A DNA stretch of 42,684 bases from Sphingomonadales bacterium BRH_c3 (GTDB lineage: Bacteria > Pseudomonadota > Alphaproteobacteria > Sphingomonadales > Sphingomonadaceae). The notes under the pieces are model-generated. The model had not been told where the DNA came from, did no database searches, and saw only the letters and a program-made list of their open reading frames with translations. This document shows positions 8,151-16,378 of the stretch, in pieces. Numbering within the stretch: the stretch's first letter is position 1; every line of letters begins with the position of its first letter. The position numbers and the translations under genes are program-made. Location: contig LOET01000149.1 in assembly GCA_001515985.1 (NCBI GenBank), positions 1-42,684 of the forward strand. Reading direction: 5' to 3'.

Positions 8151-10769
8151 TCAATCGCGCAGCCGTTCGATCGATTGCGCGAGCGCGACATAGAGCTTGC
8201 CCATATCCGAGCTAAGCAGCGTGACCCCCATTGTGTTGCCATCGCGGGTTGAAAGTACCGAGCGCAACATGGCTTCGAAATCATGGATATAGCGGCTGAC
8301 ATGCTCGCGGAAGCTGTCATCCGCCTCGAACAGTTCCATGATTTCCCTTGCCTGGGAATTGTCGACAAGCCGCACTGCCCGGCGCGTGAAAATCCCGCGA
8401 TCGCCCTTGAGGTAAGATGCCCATGCAGTGTCTGTGGTATCGTGCGATAGCGCCTTGGCGATGTCGATGGCGTTTGAATTGAGGCTCTCGGTGATCAAGG
8501 CCACCCGCCGTGCAAAATCATTGTCGACCTTTTCCTGCGCCTGTTCTCGGGCGCGGGCAACGCGCTGCTCCAGATTGCTCACCAACTCGTTTACCTTGGC
8601 AAGCTGATCGCGCAATGTGACGGCGATTTCACGACCGCTGGTGGAAGCCCGCAAGTTTGCTTCCTCGATGCGCTCGGCGGCATGCGCGCCTTCTTCACGC
8701 AAGGATTGCTCGATCGCTGCGCTGGCCTTGACCCCGATTTCTTTGGCCAGTGCCCCAAGCCGCTCTTCCGTGCCTTCCTCGATCGCCGCAAAGGCCTGCC
8801 TTGCCGCATCTTCCAGCTGGACTATCGCGGCCCGCAATTCCTCGTTGGTGCGCGACGAAACACGATCGCTTTCCTGCTCCAGTTTGCTCAAGGCGCCGCG
8901 CAGAGCGGAAATCCGCGCCAGGCCCTCATCCGCACCCTCGGCAAGGCGCGCGTTGAGCGCCGCGATCTTCTGATCGGTTTCCTCAACAGTTTCGCGGGCG
9001 GCAATGACATAATCGGATAGGCTGCTGCTGCGCTCATGCGCGGCTTCAACCGTGCCCTTGAGCATGGCCGCGCGCTGCTCGACATCGCCCAGCATTGCCC
9101 CCGCCTTGTCGATTGCCTGGGGCAGGGCTTCGCGGCTTTCGCGCGCACCCGACTGGATAATTTCGAGCAGGCGGATACCGGCCTCGGTCAGTTCGCCAAG
9201 GATCGTGCCGGTGACGGCGAGTTCGTTGCGGCTGTGCGCAAGCTTCTCAGTCGTATCGCCAAGACCTTGACCGAGTGTAGTGGTGGTAAGCTGTGCTTGT
9301 TCGGAAACTGAAGCAATTAGGGTATTCAGCTCCTCAACCTTCGATGTAATATCAGTGCCTTGTGTTACGAGTTTTTCGAGCCGGGCGAGCTGCGCTTCGG
9401 TCCTTTCCGACAGCATTTCGTCGAGCTCTGACAGGCGCTGCGCCAACACTTCGCTGGCCTGTGCCTCGCGAGTATCGAATTCATCCTGCCTGCGGGCAAT
9501 TTTTTCGGCGAAGTCGGCATCGTGTGCCGCAAGCCTGGCCGCAAACTGTTCACTTTCCAGTTCCAGCGCTTCAATCCGCCTTCGCCCGGTCGCTACAGCG
9601 TGCTGATCGAGCTGATCGAGCTTGCCGACGACTTTGGCGAGATCGGTATAAAGCCGGTCGCGATGTTCATCGAGCATGGTGACGGAATCGTGCTGCGTTT
9701 GGTTGAGCGCGGCGCTCACCGCCTGGATTTCATCACGCAAACTGGCGATCTGGTCCTGGAAAGTGTTGACGCGGGCACGTTCCTGGGTTTCGAATTCTTC
9801 CCCCAGCGCGGCCACCATAACGCGCAGTTCTTCGGCGCGGCCGTGCATCGCGGCGAACGCGCCTGCTTCATGGCTGTCTATTTCTGCGCGGAATTCGTCA
9901 CTTTTCGCGTTCAAAACGGCAAAGCGGCTCTCGGTAATCTGATTGATCCGGTCGAGTTGAGCTTCAAATCGGGCCAGCGTGTCATTCACCTGTTCGGTCA
10001 ATGTGTTGACCTGCTGGCCGCTTGCGGCACCAAAGTGATTGAGCCGTTCGAACCCGGTGACCAGCTTCTCAATCTGTTCATGCGCGGTTCGGCCAGCCTG
10101 ACCGATCTGGTTGGAGGCATCGCGCGCCGAAGTCGCAATAACCGGCAAGTCGTCACGCAGCTTTCCCATGTTTATCAACGCAGTATCACTGACTGTTGCG
10201 ATTGCCTCTACTTGAGCGCCATTGGTGTGGATCAACGCCTGAAGCTCGCCTGCATGGGTGGACAGCCGTTCACTGGCTATGCGCCCGAAAGATTCCAGCT
10301 CGCGCGATTGTGTGCCCAGGAATTCGCGCGCCAGTGAAAGCTCGCGATTGACCGCTGCCAGCCGGTTCTCAAGCGCGCTCGCCTCTTGCCGCAGTAACAG
10401 AGCCGTATCGCCGAAACGGACAGCTTCGCGGCGGCTCAGGCGCATGGCGAGAAGCCAGCAGGCTACGATCAGCAGGATCGGCACAGACCAGTCCATGATC
10501 CATCCCGCCCATTGTTGCGGCGTCCCGCCTGTCAGAATTTCCGCTTGAAATGCCCAGCCAAAGAATCCGGTCCAGCCCGCCATGGCAAGCATCGCCAATG
10601 CGGGTACAAACCAGTCATACCAGCGCCTGCGAGGTGCCGGTTCATCAATCTCGTCACCCGGTTCTTCCTCCAGGATCAGCGGCTCATCGCCAGCATGCTG
10701 AGCGGATTGTTCAGGCGCGTTCTGCGCGGCTTCAGGCCCGATAGCCCGGATATGCGATCCAGTCGTCAT
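8151..10769 (-). CDS. Large two-TM coiled-coil protein, TipN-like architecture
   Basis: An 872-residue protein. The acidic, Pro-containing N-terminus (1-50) is followed by two membrane helices at about 54-75 and 91-110, then almost 650 residues of Ala/Glu/Gln/Leu-rich heptad sequence. A compact C-terminal segment (about 775-872) contains SYLKGDRGIFTRRAVRL, FREHVSRYIHDFEAML and LLSSDMGKLYVALAQ. Length and order match Caulobacter TipN, a new-pole marker of about 880 residues with two N-terminal helices and a long coiled coil; homology is inferred, not tested. Automated annotation often calls such proteins ATPase or kinesin-like, but no Walker motif is visible. The gene diverges from the HPt-like operon across 70 bases. 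The ATG lacks a strong Shine-Dalgarno. Confidence 0.8.
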   Translation of the reverse strand: MTTGSHIRAIGPEAAQNAPEQSAQHAGDEPLILEEEPGDEIDEPAPRRRWYDWFVPALAMLAMAGWTGFFGWAFQAEILTGGTPQQWAGWIMDWSVPILLIVACWLLAMRLSRREAVRFGDTALLLRQEASALENRLAAVNRELSLAREFLGTQSRELESFGRIASERLSTHAGELQALIHTNGAQVEAIATVSDTALINMGKLRDDLPVIATSARDASNQIGQAGRTAHEQIEKLVTGFERLNHFGAASGQQVNTLTEQVNDTLARFEAQLDRINQITESRFAVLNAKSDEFRAEIDSHEAGAFAAMHGRAEELRVMVAALGEEFETQERARVNTFQDQIASLRDEIQAVSAALNQTQHDSVTMLDEHRDRLYTDLAKVVGKLDQLDQHAVATGRRRIEALELESEQFAARLAAHDADFAEKIARRQDEFDTREAQASEVLAQRLSELDEMLSERTEAQLARLEKLVTQGTDITSKVEELNTLIASVSEQAQLTTTTLGQGLGDTTEKLAHSRNELAVTGTILGELTEAGIRLLEIIQSGARESREALPQAIDKAGAMLGDVEQRAAMLKGTVEAAHERSSSLSDYVIAARETVEETDQKIAALNARLAEGADEGLARISALRGALSKLEQESDRVSSRTNEELRAAIVQLEDAARQAFAAIEEGTEERLGALAKEIGVKASAAIEQSLREEGAHAAERIEEANLRASTSGREIAVTLRDQLAKVNELVSNLEQRVARAREQAQEKVDNDFARRVALITESLNSNAIDIAKALSHDTTDTAWASYLKGDRGIFTRRAVRLVDNSQAREIMELFEADDSFREHVSRYIHDFEAMLRSVLSTRDGNTMGVTLLSSDMGKLYVALAQSIERLRD

Positions 10770-10839
10770 TTGTGGAAACTACTCGATTTTGAGAAAGGAT
10801 AAACCCCGCTTTAACCGTTGTGCGCATATCCGCCATCAG

Positions 10840-11163
10840 ATGGCGTATGAAAGCGGTTCCCTTGATGCAACATTGGCTGCGGCTGCGGGTGAGGACATCG
10901 TCTTGCTGGCCGAGCTACGCAACGCTTTGGTTGAGAGCGCTGAGCGGCAGCTTGACCTGATGCGCCGCGCCCGTTGTGACGGAAATTGGCGTGTTGCTGC
11001 GATGCGTTTGAAAGGGCTTGCCGCAAGCTTCCACGCGGAGGAACTGCTCAACATATCCGAAGCGGCGCTGGAAGCTGTTCCGGGCGAACCTGGCGTGCTG
11101 CGCGAGGTGGAGCAGGAGATCGCGCGGCTAGCGGGGCGGCCGCTTATTCCTGCGCACGGCTGA
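10840..11163 (+). CDS. HPt-domain-like protein lacking the phospho-histidine
   Basis: A 107-residue, all-helical protein. Residues about 20-95 follow the HPt pattern: a leading amphipathic helix (LLAELRNALVESAERQL), then the segment that normally reads AHxLKG, here AMRLKGLAASFHAEEL. Met55 therefore sits where the phosphorylated His should be, so a phosphotransfer role is unlikely unless another His (for example His65) is used. The ORF track starts at TTG 10789; I prefer ATG 10840 because the protein then begins right before the domain. It is first in a rightward run with the next three genes and diverges from the TipN-like gene. Function unknown; a docking or sequestering role is inference. 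Confidence 0.7.
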   Translation: MAYESGSLDATLAAAAGEDIVLLAELRNALVESAERQLDLMRRARCDGNWRVAAMRLKGLAASFHAEELLNISEAALEAVPGEPGVLREVEQEIARLAGRPLIPAHG

Positions 11164-11268
11164 AACTGCCCAATTCCGGGCAATCTGACGCTTGGCAGGC
11201 CTGCCTTGCCGCGCCTATTGTCACCCCTCGACCGGACTAACCAATAGCAAACGGGGGGAAAGGCCGCT

Positions 11269-12453
11269 GTGCGCAGCGCATTACTATCGACACTGGAACT
11301 GACGCAGGCGGGCCGGCCGCGCGCGTTCGAGCGGCTTGGCGGGCGATCGCTGATCGCCTGGCAGGTGGATATGGCGCGCGACCTTGGCTGCACGCGGATA
11401 ATATGCCTTGCACAGCGCGACAGCGAGCCTTTGCAGGACCTGCACGAGAGTGTGGAAAGCGCAGGTTTGGAGTTCCAGCTGGTGCGGGGGCCGTTGCCAC
11501 TGGCGCGGCTGCTTTCCGCCGATCAGGAGCTGGTGGTGATTGCCGATGGACTGGTGATCGATCGTGAGCGCTTGGCCGCGACCATTGGAGAGCAACGCGG
11601 CGTTGCAGCCTTGCCAGCTGAGGAAGGGCTGGCCGCTGGGTTCGAGCGGATCGATGCGGACCATGCCTGGGGCGGTGTGCTGGTCACGCGGGCAAGGATT
11701 GCGGAACAATTGGCGGATATGCCGCCCGATTGCGACACAATCTCGGTTTTGCTGCGGCTCGCATTGCAGGCCGGGGCAAGGCTGGTGAATGTGAGCGCGG
11801 AGGCGCTCGATAGCGGAGAATGGCTGTTGGTGCGTGACCGCGCGGTGTTGGCAATGCGCGAGGAAGCTTTGCTTGATCGCAGTGTTGAGAGCGCCGCTTG
11901 GAGCGCGCCGGGCACTGCACTCAGCCGCCGGATCGCCCGGGCATTGGCGCCCGATGCGTTGGATCGGGGGCCTGCTACGGCACTGGGCCTTGGGGCATTG
12001 GGTCTGCTGGGTGCTGTGGTGCTGGCGCAGCTTGGCCTGAGTTTAGCAGGGCTGACAAGCTTCATTGTAGGCGCTTTTACGCTTAAACTGGGTGAGGCGC
12101 TGGGCAGGCTCAAGGCCAGGTTACGCGGAATAGGGCCTGGAACGCGGCGCGCAGACCTGCTGCGAAATATCCTGGATTTCTCGCTTGTGATGGCTCTTTC
12201 GCTGCCGTTCGAACTGGATTCCTTGCCCCAGCGGATGTTCCTGCCGTTGATGTTTGTGGGGCTTTTGCGCCTTGGAGAAAGCCTGGCCCCGGAAAAATGG
12301 CGTGCGGCCTGGGGTGATCGCCTCCTCGCGGCGTCGATTTTGCTTCCGGCGGCATGGTTTGGCGTGCTGGATCAAGCAGTTGCCGGTCTCTCTTTACTGG
12401 CACTCGGATTATGCCTGTTTTTTCGGCGAGAATCGAAGATAACGCGGGCTTAA
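11269..12453 (+). CDS. Membrane protein with nucleotidyltransferase-like N-terminal domain
   Basis: A 394-residue protein I cannot assign to a characterised family. Residues 1-200 look like a reduced GT-A/NTP-transferase fold (QAGRPRAFERLGGRSLIAWQ, then alternating strands and helices). Residues about 235-390 contain four to six hydrophobic helices and end in a basic tail. This order recalls bifunctional cytidylyltransferase/CDP-alcohol phosphotransferase proteins, but the CDP-alcohol motif DxxDGxxAR is not present; the matching helix reads TLKLGEALGRL. The GTG start at 11269 is supported by a strong GGGGGAAAGG eight bases or so upstream. It lies between the HPt-like and DUF2336 genes in the same direction. 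Confidence 0.65.
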   Translation: MRSALLSTLELTQAGRPRAFERLGGRSLIAWQVDMARDLGCTRIICLAQRDSEPLQDLHESVESAGLEFQLVRGPLPLARLLSADQELVVIADGLVIDRERLAATIGEQRGVAALPAEEGLAAGFERIDADHAWGGVLVTRARIAEQLADMPPDCDTISVLLRLALQAGARLVNVSAEALDSGEWLLVRDRAVLAMREEALLDRSVESAAWSAPGTALSRRIARALAPDALDRGPATALGLGALGLLGAVVLAQLGLSLAGLTSFIVGAFTLKLGEALGRLKARLRGIGPGTRRADLLRNILDFSLVMALSLPFELDSLPQRMFLPLMFVGLLRLGESLAPEKWRAAWGDRLLAASILLPAAWFGVLDQAVAGLSLLALGLCLFFRRESKITRA

Positions 12454-12476
12454 CCAAGCCGCGCTATGAGCAGGCG

Positions 12477-13433
12477 ATGAGCGAGGCTGTGATGAAACCG
12501 CAGGAGCAGACGGAGGCAAGTGATGCCTTGCGCCATGAGCTGGCGCGTGGCGATCTTGCGCTTGCCGGAGTTGCGCCTGTTCTCAGCCACTTGCTCGCCT
12601 CTCCCGGCCAGGCCTTGGTGAGCGAAGATGTGCTTGCGCGCATGCGCGGCATGCTGGGCGACCTGGCGCGACAGGTGCTGGCGGCGCAGGCAAAGGCAGA
12701 AGGGGCAAAGCAGGAGATAGACCCGGCAGCGGCAAGCGATCTTGCAGGCCGGTTTGCCGCCAGCAGCATCCTGGTGAGCCATTGCTATGCCATCGCGATG
12801 GAAAGCCAGCTTGGCGAGCGGCTTGAGCAAGGCGCGGCGATCGACCAGGTGCTTACGCCGCTGTTGCAGGAACTGATCGCCTCACCGGACGAAAACGTTG
12901 CGGAACTGGCCATGGCTACCATGAGCGCGCAGGCGCGTTTCATCCAGGCGCAGCGCAGAATGGACCTGCCGCTGGTCGAACTTCCGGCGGAACTGTTTCA
13001 CGAGGTGCTGGCGCTGGCAAAAAAGGCCGCCGTCGCAGAGGGTGGCGATGTGGCCGAACGGGCGGCGCAACAGCTCCGCAACAGCTACGACGAAGGCCGT
13101 AGCAGGCTGGCGCTGCTTACCCGTCTGGTAGGCGGCCTGGCAGGAGGAGTGCGCGCCGCACTCGATCTTGAGCACGCCGGGCTGGCACTGTTCGCGACCG
13201 CAATGGCGCGGCTTTCGCAGCAACCGCGCGAACTGGCGATACTCTCGTGCCACGAACGCCAGCAAGTGCGGCTTGCCCTGGCGCTGCGCGCCGGAGCGCT
13301 CAAGCCTGATGAGATCACCCGCCAATTTGCGCTGATCCACCAGGATTTTGCGCTTCCCGCGCAGCTCAATGACGTTTCTGCGGACCAGGCGAAAGCTTTG
13401 CTCAAGGGAACCGCGGCGGGGCGCGGGCGCTAG
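12477..13433 (+). CDS. DUF2336 domain-containing protein
   Basis: About 318 residues, almost entirely alpha-helical with HEAT-like helical pairs (for example VLTPLLQELIASPDENVAELAMATMSA split over two helices). This matches the alphaproteobacterial DUF2336 family, which has no established biochemical role. The ORF track starts at 12354 inside the previous gene; I chose ATG 12477, 23 bases after the upstream stop, while ATG 12411 (overlapping) and ATG 12492 (preceded by AGCGAGG) are alternatives. The stop is three bases before the next start, so it is coupled to the kinase-like gene. By context it belongs to the same functional unit as the HPt-like and kinase-like proteins. Confidence 0.75.
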   Translation: MSEAVMKPQEQTEASDALRHELARGDLALAGVAPVLSHLLASPGQALVSEDVLARMRGMLGDLARQVLAAQAKAEGAKQEIDPAAASDLAGRFAASSILVSHCYAIAMESQLGERLEQGAAIDQVLTPLLQELIASPDENVAELAMATMSAQARFIQAQRRMDLPLVELPAELFHEVLALAKKAAVAEGGDVAERAAQQLRNSYDEGRSRLALLTRLVGGLAGGVRAALDLEHAGLALFATAMARLSQQPRELAILSCHERQQVRLALALRAGALKPDEITRQFALIHQDFALPAQLNDVSADQAKALLKGTAAGRGR

Positions 13434-13436
13434 GCC

Positions 13437-14816
13437 GTGGCGGCTCCCGATTCGCTTCTGGCTGCGCGCGGTCTTACCGATGGCGAGGACCGCCTGGTTT
13501 CGGCTGACCAGCCCCTGTCGGAGCTGCAGCAGCGCTGTGGAGGCCAGGTTCCAGGCAGGCTGGCCATCCCAGAACTGCTCGAACTGGTGCGGCAGGGGCG
13601 CCGAATGGGCTTGCGCCTGGCGCGCGAGTTTTCTGCGCAGGATGGCGATGCTCGTGTGAGCGGCTTTGTCCGCATACATCCTTTGGCAGCGGATCGCGGC
13701 GATGGTTGTGAGATCCTGATCGAGAACTGGCGGCGGGAAACTGTCGGAGCACAAGATGACCGCGAGACCACCGCAAGGCAGGACGCGATCGACAGGGCAA
13801 CGGCGGAGTTTACCGCGCGACTCGACGGCAAACAGCGCCTGCTCGCCGGTGAAGGCAGTGCGCCGGATCTGGCGGAACTGATTGATGAGACACGCAAGCA
13901 CGCCGGCAAGCCGTGGGTGGACTATGTCGAACTGATCGGGATTGCGCACCGTCAGCCCCTGCATTGGCGCCTGCTTGACGGGGTGCGTTGCAAGCTCGCA
14001 GGTTCGCAGCGCGACTGGCGGGCTCGCCTCATTCCACTTGGCACGGAAGCCGCCATGCCGCGCGGATTTGAATTGTTGCTGGTGGCCGATCAGCCGCCGC
14101 CGCAAGCCGAGCCGCAAAACGAAGATACGCAAACAGGCGGCACCGGTCTGATCGGGGATGCGCTGATGCCTGCTCTGCGCCAGCCGGTAGCGCGGATCAT
14201 CGCCAATGCGGAAACTATCCGATCGAAACTGGCCGGGCCCTTGCGCACCGAATATTCGAATTATGCTGCCGACATCGTGTCAGCGGGCAGGCATCTGGCC
14301 GGTTTGCTTGACGATCTGGGTGATCTCGAGGCTGTCGAGGCACCCGGATTCACTGCCGCAAAGCAGGCGATCGATCTTGCCGATATCGCCCGCAAGGCTG
14401 CCAGCATGCTGACGGCCAGGGCCAATGACAAGCAGATCGAACTGGTCAGCCCCGGCAATGACGAGAGTTGTCCCGCAACCGGTGACGCCCGCCGGGTCTT
14501 GCAGATCGTGCTCAATTTGGGCGCGAATGCGATCAACTATTCGCCCAGGGATAGCCGGGTTGAGATTTCGGTGGGGCCGTGGCGCAGCGGCTTGCCCAGC
14601 GTCAGCGTGCGCGATCAGGGCCCCGGCCTCTCACGCGAAGATCAGCAGCGGATGTTTGCGAAGTTCGAGCGGCTTGGTCGTTCGGGCGATGGCGGCTCTG
14701 GCCTTGGGCTTTACATTTCGCGCAAGCTGGCCCTGGCCATGTCGGGCTCGCTTGCGGTCGAAAGCGAGGTAGGCAAGGGGGCGGTCTTCACCCTGGTTTT
14801 GCCCAAGAAAGCCTGA
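13437..14816 (+). CDS. Histidine-kinase-like protein with degenerate H-box
   Basis: A 459-residue soluble protein. Residues 1-220 form an uncharacterised, possibly PAS-like sensory region with no membrane helix. Residues about 238-300 align to a HisKA dimerisation helix pair, and 310-458 form an intact HATPase domain with N-box NLGANAINYS (Asn360, Asn364), G1 DQGPGL, F-box FAKFERLG and G2 GGSGLGLYISRKLA. In the H-box the expected SHELRTPL reads MPALRQPV, so the phospho-accepting His is Pro245. ATP binding is plausible but normal autophosphorylation is not. The GTG start lies three bases after the DUF2336 stop. Most databases would simply call it a sensor histidine kinase. Confidence 0.85.
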   Translation: MAAPDSLLAARGLTDGEDRLVSADQPLSELQQRCGGQVPGRLAIPELLELVRQGRRMGLRLAREFSAQDGDARVSGFVRIHPLAADRGDGCEILIENWRRETVGAQDDRETTARQDAIDRATAEFTARLDGKQRLLAGEGSAPDLAELIDETRKHAGKPWVDYVELIGIAHRQPLHWRLLDGVRCKLAGSQRDWRARLIPLGTEAAMPRGFELLLVADQPPPQAEPQNEDTQTGGTGLIGDALMPALRQPVARIIANAETIRSKLAGPLRTEYSNYAADIVSAGRHLAGLLDDLGDLEAVEAPGFTAAKQAIDLADIARKAASMLTARANDKQIELVSPGNDESCPATGDARRVLQIVLNLGANAINYSPRDSRVEISVGPWRSGLPSVSVRDQGPGLSREDQQRMFAKFERLGRSGDGGSGLGLYISRKLALAMSGSLAVESEVGKGAVFTLVLPKKA

Positions 14817-14841
14817 CTGTTCGCAGGCAAGGTGCCGTATT

Positions 14842-15051
14842 TCATCGTTCGATGCGTCCCGATCCCCAAAGCAGGATTGCGCCGACAAGCACGGTGATCG
14901 AACCGTAGAAAGCCCAACTGCGATCTGCCAGCATGAAGCTGTTGGCAGGCCACATCACGATGCCCAGGCCTTGCAGCGTCCATAGCCCGCCCGACAGGAT
15001 CAGTGCGACACCGAATACCTGCAGGACGAACTTGATAAAGCGCCTGCCCAT
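14842..15051 (-). CDS. Small membrane protein of unknown function
   Basis: A 69-residue protein with two hydrophobic helices, about 6-28 (IKFVLQVFGVALILSGGLWTL over two turns) and 44-62 (SWAFYGSITVLVGAILLWG), separated by a short loop, and basic residues at both ends. I do not recognise a named family. It is read in the same direction as gltA and starts 12 bases beyond the gltA stop, so it is probably the distal gene of the gltX-gltA transcript. It converges with the kinase-like gene. Composition and frame match neighbouring genes, which supports it being real. Confidence 0.6.
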   Translation of the reverse strand: MGRRFIKFVLQVFGVALILSGGLWTLQGLGIVMWPANSFMLADRSWAFYGSITVLVGAILLWGSGRIER

Positions 15052-15063
15052 GCCTGCGCAGCC

Positions 15064-16350
15064 TCAGCGCTGGGTGAGCGGAACGTAGTCGCGCTGCGTC
15101 GGGCCAGTGTAGAGCTGGCGCGGGCGGCCGATAACCTGGCCTGGATCGGAAATCATTTCGTTCCACTGCGCAACCCAGCCAACGGTGCGGGCGAGTGCGA
15201 ACAGTGCGGTAAACATGGTGGTCGGGAAACCGATCGCAGAGAGGATTACGCCCGAGTAGAAGTCGACATTGGGGAACAGCTTCTTTTCCCTGAAGTAATC
15301 GTCATTGAGCGCCATCTCTTCGAGCCGCAGCGCGGTTTCGAACACCGGATCGGTAACTTTGAGCGCCTCGAAAACTTCGCGCACGGTTTTCTGCATTACC
15401 GTCGCGCGCGGATCGTAGTTTTTGTACACCCGGTGGCCGAAGCCCATCAGGCGGAACGGGTCGTTCTTGTCTTTCGCGCGCTCGATATATTGCGGAATAC
15501 GGTCCGGCGTGCCGATTTCGCGCAGCATGTTGAGCGCGGCTTCATTGGCGCCGCCATGTGCCGGGCCCCACAGGCATGCGATGCCGGCCGCGATGCAGGC
15601 AAAGGGGTTGGCACCAGACGATCCGGCCAGGCGGACGGTGGATGTCGATGCGTTCTGCTCGTGATCGGCGTGCAGGATGAATATCCGGTCCATCGCGCGC
15701 TCAACGGCGGGATGCAGATCATACTCCTCAGCCGGAACACCAAAGGTCATGCGCAGGAAGTTGCCCGTATAGCTGAGCGAATTGTCCGGATACATGAACG
15801 GCTGACCTACAGCATATTTGTAAGCCATTGCCGCGATCGTGGGCATCTTGGCGATCAGCCGGTGGCTGCTGATCTTGCGATGCTCGGGATCGGAAATGTC
15901 GGTGCTGTCATGATAAAAGGCCGACAGTGCGCCAACTACCCCGCACATCACCGCCATTGGGTGCGCATCGCGGCGGAAGCCGCGATAGAGCACCGAAAGC
16001 TGCTCGTGCAGCATCGTGTGCCGCGTTATGGTGTATTCGAAATCCTCGAATTCATCCTTGCTTGGCAGTTCACCATTCAGGAGCAGATAGGCGACTTCCA
16101 TGAAGCTGGAATGTTCGGCCAGTTGGCCGATGGGATAGCCGCGGTGCAGCAGCACCCCTTCTTCGCCGTCGATATAGGTGAGTGCGCTTTCGCAGCTCGC
16201 GGTCGACTTGTAGCCCGGATCGAAAGTGAACGCGCCAGTCTGCCCATAGAGCTTGCGGATATCGATGACATCGGGGCCAACGCTTCCTTCCAGGACAGGA
16301 AATTCGTAGCTCTGGCCCCCAAGTTCGAGTTTCGCGTGTTTGTCCGCCAA
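15064..16350 (-). CDS. gltA: Citrate synthase (type II)
   Basis: Condenses oxaloacetate with acetyl-CoA, the entry step of the TCA cycle, in the cytosol. The 428 residues and the N-terminal extension are those of the hexameric, NADH-sensitive Gram-negative type. Active-site segments are visible: [29 protein letters not shown] (first catalytic His), [15 protein letters not shown] (second His) and NVDFYSGVI (catalytic Asp). The start is TTG, not ATG; it is supported by AAAGGAGA seven bases upstream and by the usual MADKHAKL beginning. It follows gltX by 28 bases in the same direction. A TTG start on a highly expressed central enzyme is slightly unusual. Confidence 0.97.
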   Translation of the reverse strand: MADKHAKLELGGQSYEFPVLEGSVGPDVIDIRKLYGQTGAFTFDPGYKSTASCESALTYIDGEEGVLLHRGYPIGQLAEHSSFMEVAYLLLNGELPSKDEFEDFEYTITRHTMLHEQLSVLYRGFRRDAHPMAVMCGVVGALSAFYHDSTDISDPEHRKISSHRLIAKMPTIAAMAYKYAVGQPFMYPDNSLSYTGNFLRMTFGVPAEEYDLHPAVERAMDRIFILHADHEQNASTSTVRLAGSSGANPFACIAAGIACLWGPAHGGANEAALNMLREIGTPDRIPQYIERAKDKNDPFRLMGFGHRVYKNYDPRATVMQKTVREVFEALKVTDPVFETALRLEEMALNDDYFREKKLFPNVDFYSGVILSAIGFPTTMFTALFALARTVGWVAQWNEMISDPGQVIGRPRQLYTGPTQRDYVPLTQR

Positions 16351-16378
16351 GTTCTGTCTCCTTTAATCGTGCTCGTGT

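Noticed and set aside
9522-10337. 271-codon plus-strand ORF opposite the coiled-coil gene
   Set aside because: Antisense to the heptad region; the coiled-coil frame is continuous and fits the neighbouring codon use.
12882-14132. 416-codon minus-strand ORF spanning DUF2336 and the kinase-like gene
   Set aside because: Crosses two well-supported genes on the other strand and resembles no family.
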